A DNA stretch of 64,000 bases from Acidobacteriota bacterium (lineage in GTDB: Bacteria; Acidobacteriota; Terriglobia; Bryobacterales; Bryobacteraceae). This document shows positions 59,469 to 64,000 of this stretch, one piece after another. The translations under genes and the position numbers were made by a program. The stretch is taken from NCBI GenBank assembly GCA_017307505.1, contig JAFKEE010000049.1, forward strand, positions 1 through 64,000, given 5' to 3'. Under the pieces are notes generated by a model. The model had not been told where the DNA came from. It saw only the letters and a program-made list of their open reading frames with translations, and made no database searches. Within the stretch, counting starts at the first letter, position 1. Each line of letters begins with the position of its first letter.

Positions 59469-61688
59469 ATGCCGGCCACAAGTACTCTCAGTTCCGCCGA
59501 GTTTCTGAAAACACTGCCAGGAGACGATGTCCGGCAGATCCTGTGGCGCTTCCAGGACCGTTTCGACCTGCAAATGCTGGTGCAGAGCGTCCGTGGCGTC
59601 GCCCGCGGACCCGTTGCCCGCCTCGTCGCGCAGGGCGGCCGCCTCACGCACGACTGGACCCCCGAAAAGAACCAGCTGCTCGAAGAGTTCGACAACGCCG
59701 GCATCACCGCCGCGTTCATGGAGCCGCATGAAGGCGGCTACATCGAAGGCCCCAAGAACCTCGCGCTCTCCCTCATCGCCTTTGAACTGGCCTGGGTCGA
59801 CGGCGGCGCCGCCACCGCGTCCCTGGCCACCCACCTCGGCCTGGCCCCCATCCACGAAAAGGGGACGCCCGAACAGCAGGCCTACTACATGGGCATCGCC
59901 GCGCCTCAGCCCGGCCGGCCTCCCAAGCGCGCTGCGTTCGCCCTCACTGAGCCCATCCCGTACGTCGGCGTCGAAACCGGAATCCTGTGCGGAAAAGTCC
60001 GGATTGCTGAATGGCCCGAGGGCGGGGAACCCATCCTCGAAGTCTCCAAACGCGGCCGCTTCATCACCAACATGGGCTTTGCCAACTTCGTCACGGCCGC
60101 CGTCGAGTCCGACGACCCGCGCCTGAAGGGCACCATGATGGTGATCCTGCATGAAGACGACCCCGGGGTCTTCGACCGCGGCACCCCCACCCGCAAGCTG
60201 GTCCACCAGCTCTCCTCCACCGCCGACCCCGTCTTCCAGTTGAAGGTCCCCGCCAGCCGCATCATCGGCGGCTACCGGGTGGCCGATGGCCAGGTGATCC
60301 CCACCTACGACCACGGCAACGTGATCGAAGCCGTCTTCCGCCGCACCCGCGTCGGTGTCGGCCTGATGACCTCGGCCAAGCTCCTCTCTGCCATTGAGCC
60401 CCTCATCCGCTACCACCGCGACCGCTTCCGGGGCTCCGGCGCCGTCGCTCCCGGCTCCCCCCGCTACGAACTCGGCCTGCAGCAGAAGGAAGACGTCACC
60501 CACCGCCTGCTCGACGTCTGGGCCACGGGTGAGGCTGGCTCCTCCCTGGGCTTCGCCACGGCGCGCATCTTCGACACCATCGACCCCGTCGAAAAGGCCA
60601 AGGACAAGTACTTCGCGGAGCAGGGCATCGGCGGCGGCACCACCGTCATCAAGGCTCTGCGCAAACGCCTGCCCGACGCCCTGGAGTTCATCGAACTCAA
60701 CGGCAAGGGCGAGATGGCCCGCCAGTCCGCCCGCTACGCGGAACTGGCCGCCGATCCGGTGGTCCAGTTCATGATCGTCGACGCCGAGGCCAGCGTCCTC
60801 TGCCCGGCCACCAAGCTCTGGAACACGGGCAACGGCTCGCGCGTGATGCGCGAAGCGGTCAGCCTGATGGGCGGCTATGGCATCACCGAGGATTGCCCCG
60901 GCTTCCTCGGCTACAAGTGGATGGACACGCAGCTCGAAGCCACCTACGAAGGCCCCGAGGCCGTCCAGCGCCGCCAGCTTTCGGTGACCATGACCAGCGA
61001 GGTCTTCCTTGCCCAGTTCCGCCAGTGGACCCAGGAGATGCGCAAGGTCGCGGCCCAGGCCCCCGGCACCGGCGCCTGTACCCTCGCCTCCGCCATGAAT
61101 CTCTGGGCCTGGACTCTCGACTACCTCCAGCACGGCAAGGACGCTTCCGGCCAGCGCCTCTACCAGGGCACCCGCCAGGGCGTCACGTTCCCCATGGCCG
61201 ACGCGCTCTGCTGGCTGCTCTCCTCCCGCTGCCAGATCCTCGATGTGGAAAACCTGCGCCAGAACGCCGCCATGCTGCAGGACGGCGCCGAAGGCACCAT
61301 TCAGTTCCTCACGGATCTCTGCCACATCCAATCCGCCCGGGCCGCCGGCGAAGTGGCGCGCATCTGCACGGAACTGGTCTACGGCTACATGCTGCACCCC
61401 TCCTGGACCCGCCCCGAGGACTGCAACAACTGCTTCCGCGAGGAAGAGCTCCAGCAGATCGAGAGCATCATCCCCGGCTCCTCCGGCTTTGTGGTCGACG
61501 TCAGGAACGATGACGGCTCGCACTCCACCAAGGCCGGCCCCTGCGTCCATGCGAGCGGCCTGAACGACTTCACGCGCCTGCGCAACAAGCTCGACGGGTG
61601 CCTTGCCGGAGCCATGCTCGCCAAGGACCGCGCCGGAGAGTCCCTCCAGAAGGTGATGATCCCGGCCGCCCTGGACTATCCGCTTTAA
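59469..61688 (+). CDS. Large acyl-CoA dehydrogenase
   Basis: A 739-residue flavoenzyme of the acyl-CoA dehydrogenase superfamily, much longer than the usual ~380. The N-terminal helical domain and FAD-binding middle domain (FALTEPIPYVGVETG, GRFITNMGFANFV) are followed by the C-terminal helical core with REAVSLMGGYGITEDCPG and QLEATYEGPEAVQRRQL. The extra C-terminal ~170 residues (LCHIQSARAAGEVA, CNNCFREEEL) are not standard. It oxidises an acyl-CoA and passes electrons to ETF. The start at ATG 59469 has AAGGAG about six bases upstream. The genes that follow encode the electron acceptors. Confidence 0.85.
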   Translation: MPATSTLSSAEFLKTLPGDDVRQILWRFQDRFDLQMLVQSVRGVARGPVARLVAQGGRLTHDWTPEKNQLLEEFDNAGITAAFMEPHEGGYIEGPKNLALSLIAFELAWVDGGAATASLATHLGLAPIHEKGTPEQQAYYMGIAAPQPGRPPKRAAFALTEPIPYVGVETGILCGKVRIAEWPEGGEPILEVSKRGRFITNMGFANFVTAAVESDDPRLKGTMMVILHEDDPGVFDRGTPTRKLVHQLSSTADPVFQLKVPASRIIGGYRVADGQVIPTYDHGNVIEAVFRRTRVGVGLMTSAKLLSAIEPLIRYHRDRFRGSGAVAPGSPRYELGLQQKEDVTHRLLDVWATGEAGSSLGFATARIFDTIDPVEKAKDKYFAEQGIGGGTTVIKALRKRLPDALEFIELNGKGEMARQSARYAELAADPVVQFMIVDAEASVLCPATKLWNTGNGSRVMREAVSLMGGYGITEDCPGFLGYKWMDTQLEATYEGPEAVQRRQLSVTMTSEVFLAQFRQWTQEMRKVAAQAPGTGACTLASAMNLWAWTLDYLQHGKDASGQRLYQGTRQGVTFPMADALCWLLSSRCQILDVENLRQNAAMLQDGAEGTIQFLTDLCHIQSARAAGEVARICTELVYGYMLHPSWTRPEDCNNCFREEELQQIESIIPGSSGFVVDVRNDDGSHSTKAGPCVHASGLNDFTRLRNKLDGCLAGAMLAKDRAGESLQKVMIPAALDYPL

Positions 61689-61715
61689 ACCACTCCGCCG
61701 CGGAAAGGAACTCGC

Positions 61716-63491
61716 ATGAATCCTCTGCCCAGCGACGAGCCCGAAGTCAAACCGCTTGATGCCGACATCGTCTGTGTCGGCTATGGTCCGGCGACAGCGG
61801 GCTTCCTCACGACGCTCACGCGCGGCCTGCAGGAGGAATCCGGCCAGGCGCTCGAGTCCCGCGCCATGCCCGGACTGCCGCCGCAGGTCCTCTGCTACGA
61901 ACGCGCCGACGACATCGCCTTCGGTGTCTCCGGCGTCGTCACCCGGGGCCGCGCCATTCGTGCCACCTTCCCTGAACTGCCGTTGGAAGAGATTCCGATG
62001 GCCACGCGGGTCAGCGACGAGAAGCTGGTCTACCTGCTCGACCCCGTCGGTGCCAGCCGCCGTCCGGCCCTGATGCAGCTTGCCGACAAGGTTCTGCAGG
62101 CGTTCGGCGTCAAGCAGAGCGGTTGGGAGCTGCCCTACTGTCCCGACTTCCTGCACAAGCGCGACGGCTTCATCCTCTCTCTCGGCCAGTTCAATCAGTG
62201 GACCGGCCAGCAGGTGATGATGTCCGGCCTGGCGCAGATCTGGCCCTCGACGCCCGTCGCCGAAGCGCTCATCGAGAACGACAAGGTCGCCGGAGTCGTC
62301 CTGGCCGCTGACGGCACGGAGGTGCGCGCGGAGCTCACCGTCGTGGGCGACGGACCCGTCGGTCCCGTCGGCCGCCGCCTCGACGATACCATGGGCATGC
62401 CGGAAGGCCACGCCCGCGACGAATGGGCCGTCGGCATGAAGATGGTGGTCGACCTGCCCGAGTCCTGCACCCTGCCCGAAGGCACCGTCTTCCATACCAT
62501 CGGCTATCCCGAACCCGAGATCTTCGGCTTCTTCTATGTCCATCCCGGCCGCGTCGCCTCGGTCGGCATCTTCGTGCCGTCGTGGCTCGAAACGCCGGCC
62601 CGCACGGCCTACCGCTATCTGCAGCACTTCGTCCAGCACCCCTACCTCTGGCAGCACCTCGAAGGGGGACGCATGCGCAGCTGGGGCGCCAAGTCGCTGC
62701 TGGAAAGCGGACGGCGCGGCGAACCGCATCTGTGCGGCGACGGCTACGCCCGCATCGGCGAAGGCTCCGGTTCGACGAACGTCCTCACCGGCTCCGGCGT
62801 CGACGAAGCCTGGCTCACGGGCACGCAACTCGCCGAGGCCGTCCTTGAGATCTATCGCCAGGGTCTGCCTTTCTCCAAGGAGAACCTGAAGGCCCGCTAC
62901 GAAGCGCGCCGCCGCCGCTCCTGGCTGGAAGACGAGTCGATCATCGCTGAAAAGGCCCGCAACGGCTTCCAGCGCGGGGTCCTTACCGGTTTCATCGGCA
63001 TGGGACTGGCCGGGCTCACCAAGGGCCGCGTGTTCGTGCCGCGTCCGAAAGAAGACAAGCAGCCCAGCCGCCTGGAAGATTTCTACGTCGGCCGCGTCTC
63101 GCACTCCCAGATCGAGAAGATCCGGGAACGCTGCGCCCGCGACGGCAAGCCCCTGCACGATGCCCTGATGGACGCCGCCGGCTGGCCGCCTGTCGAGTTT
63201 GACGGCCAGTTGCTGGTCTCTCACCAGGACGCGCTGCTGATGGGCGGCAAGGTCCAGGCGCCTTCCGACACACCCGACCACGTCGTCTTCCTCGAACCGG
63301 ATGTCTGCATCGCCTGCCACGACAAGATCTGTATCGAGATCTGCTCCGGCGAGGCCATTCATCCGGGCTCGGGCGTGCCGGCCTTCGACCACGAGAAGTG
63401 CGTCCACTGCGGCGCCTGCCTGTGGAACTGCCCTCTGGACAACATCGAGTTCTGTGCCGCCCCCGGAGGCCTGCACAGCGCGGAGAATTGA
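61716..63491 (+). CDS. ETF-quinone oxidoreductase-like flavoprotein with ferredoxin domain
   Basis: A 591-residue protein. The N-terminal FAD-binding fold starts DADIVCVGYGPATAGFL, and later GDGYARIGEGSGSTNVLTGSGVDEAW matches the second FAD contact. The C-terminus is ferredoxin-like with VCIACHDKICIEICSGEAI and EKCVHCGACLWNCPLDN, which supply cysteines for a 4Fe-4S cluster and perhaps a second. This is the ETF-QO/FixC-FixX-type architecture, moving electrons from ETF to membrane quinone. AAAGGA lies about six bases before the ATG. It sits between acyl-CoA dehydrogenase and etfB genes, as expected for one pathway. Confidence 0.85.
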   Translation: MNPLPSDEPEVKPLDADIVCVGYGPATAGFLTTLTRGLQEESGQALESRAMPGLPPQVLCYERADDIAFGVSGVVTRGRAIRATFPELPLEEIPMATRVSDEKLVYLLDPVGASRRPALMQLADKVLQAFGVKQSGWELPYCPDFLHKRDGFILSLGQFNQWTGQQVMMSGLAQIWPSTPVAEALIENDKVAGVVLAADGTEVRAELTVVGDGPVGPVGRRLDDTMGMPEGHARDEWAVGMKMVVDLPESCTLPEGTVFHTIGYPEPEIFGFFYVHPGRVASVGIFVPSWLETPARTAYRYLQHFVQHPYLWQHLEGGRMRSWGAKSLLESGRRGEPHLCGDGYARIGEGSGSTNVLTGSGVDEAWLTGTQLAEAVLEIYRQGLPFSKENLKARYEARRRRSWLEDESIIAEKARNGFQRGVLTGFIGMGLAGLTKGRVFVPRPKEDKQPSRLEDFYVGRVSHSQIEKIRERCARDGKPLHDALMDAAGWPPVEFDGQLLVSHQDALLMGGKVQAPSDTPDHVVFLEPDVCIACHDKICIEICSGEAIHPGSGVPAFDHEKCVHCGACLWNCPLDNIEFCAAPGGLHSAEN

Positions 63492-63516
63492 GGTCCCGCG
63501 CCCCAGCGAGTTACTT

Positions 63517-64000
63517 ATGCCATACCAAATCATCGTTTGCGGAGGGCTCGCGCCCGATCCGCTACAAACCCTGGAGCCGGTCACCACGCCGGCGGGCCCG
63601 GGCCTGAAGAACGAGCTGATGCTGCCCGCCGTCTTCGATCCCTGGGCCGGCCACGCACTCTACGAAGCCGCCAACCTGGCGAAGAACGTCCCCGGTTCCG
63701 TCATCAAAGTGGTGAGCATCGCCCCCAAGGCCAAGCTCCAGCAGGTGATGATGACCGTCGCGCAGAAGCTGCCCTTTGAACTGGTCCCTCTTGACGGACC
63801 CGGCGGCGGCTTCACTGACTCCGCTTCCATCGCCGCCGCCCTGGCCGACGCCATTGCCGCGATCCCCGGCCTCGACAAGTCTCAGATGCTGCTCTTCGGC
63901 GGCTGGGAATCGGCCACCCGAGGCGCCGGCGTCGTCATGCAGATGGTGGGCGAGAAGCTCGGCATCACGGAACAGTTCCTGGCTGTCGATGAGCTCAAGG
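63517..64000 (+). CDS. Electron transfer flavoprotein beta subunit, divergent, truncated at window edge
   Basis: The first 161 codons of an EtfB-like protein, open to the window end. It starts MPYQIIVCGGLAPDP. FDPWAGHALYEAANLAK corresponds to the family NPxDxxAxxEA block, and FGGWESATRGAGVVMQMVGEKLG to the nucleotide-binding GxxxxxxxxxxVxxxxAexLG region. The sequence deviates from the standard EtfB start, so it may be a specialised form matched to the upstream flavoprotein. etfA probably follows beyond the window. Confidence 0.75.
   Translation, partial: MPYQIIVCGGLAPDPLQTLEPVTTPAGPGLKNELMLPAVFDPWAGHALYEAANLAKNVPGSVIKVVSIAPKAKLQQVMMTVAQKLPFELVPLDGPGGGFTDSASIAAALADAIAAIPGLDKSQMLLFGGWESATRGAGVVMQMVGEKLGITEQFLAVDELK

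Noticed and set aside
59316-63587. A 1423-codon open frame on the minus strand opposite the dehydrogenase and flavoprotein genes
   Set aside because: It is the antisense shadow of two well-supported genes. High GC makes stops rare in that frame; the product has no recognisable domain.

Overview
The window looks like a chromosomal segment of a GC-rich, aerobic soil bacterium, most likely an Acidobacteriota of the Solibacter/Bryobacter type. This is inferred from the gene repertoire: several Tat- or Sec-exported sugar isomerases, a Gfo/Idh/MocA oxidoreductase, GH116 and GH140-like glycosidases, PadR-linked membrane proteins, many Ser/Thr kinases, and stop-poor shadow frames. No rRNA, tRNA, insertion sequence, prophage core or CRISPR array was recognised.

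Layout. 1-0.72 kb: a non-coding tandem array with a period near 89 bp. 0.78-9.8 kb: exported metallo-beta-lactamase-fold protein, tilS, ftsH, HAD phosphatase, exported TIM-barrel isomerase, and a large secreted nuclease with a lamin-tail domain. 9.8-17.4 kb (minus strand): a compact histidine operon hisI-G-D-C-HAD-B-H-F-A plus a DnaQ-like exonuclease. Upstream of hisI lies a complete classical attenuator: a 23-codon leader peptide with six consecutive His codons, mutually exclusive hairpins and an intrinsic terminator. 17.4-23.7 kb: PadR regulator with an EF-hand membrane protein, a GH140-like hydrolase with an oxidoreductase, a lipoprotein, a peptidoglycan-directed protein with two M15-like domains, and a PilZ protein. 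23.8-30.3 kb (minus): a sigma-54 activator and an EmrAB-TolC-type efflux operon. The efflux operon carries a -24/-12-like promoter and three near-palindromes at enhancer distance. 30.2-45.8 kb: radical SAM protein, nitrilase-fold protein, GH116 enzyme, an unknown secreted protein, a LecA-like/LssY_C/hydrolase fusion with an esterase, GNAT and DinB genes, yceD, glpF-like channel, M14-like protein, membrane-bound spermidine-synthase-like protein and a second Tat-exported isomerase. 45.9-54.0 kb (minus): an eight-gene, nearly gapless operon of two stand-alone FHA proteins, an ExbB/TolQ/MotA-like and a TolR/MotB-like membrane pair, two PP2C phosphatases, a trypsin-TM-FHA fusion and a zinc-ribbon Ser/Thr kinase. 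It is divergent from an S41 peptidase homologue and a TPR Ser/Thr kinase. 59.5-64 kb: acyl-CoA dehydrogenase, ETF-quinone-oxidoreductase-like flavoprotein with a ferredoxin domain, and a truncated divergent etfB.

The two strongest leads are the his attenuator, which can be verified base by base, and the phospho-signalling/ion-channel operon, whose overall purpose is unknown. A third is the proposed sigma-54 control of the efflux pump.
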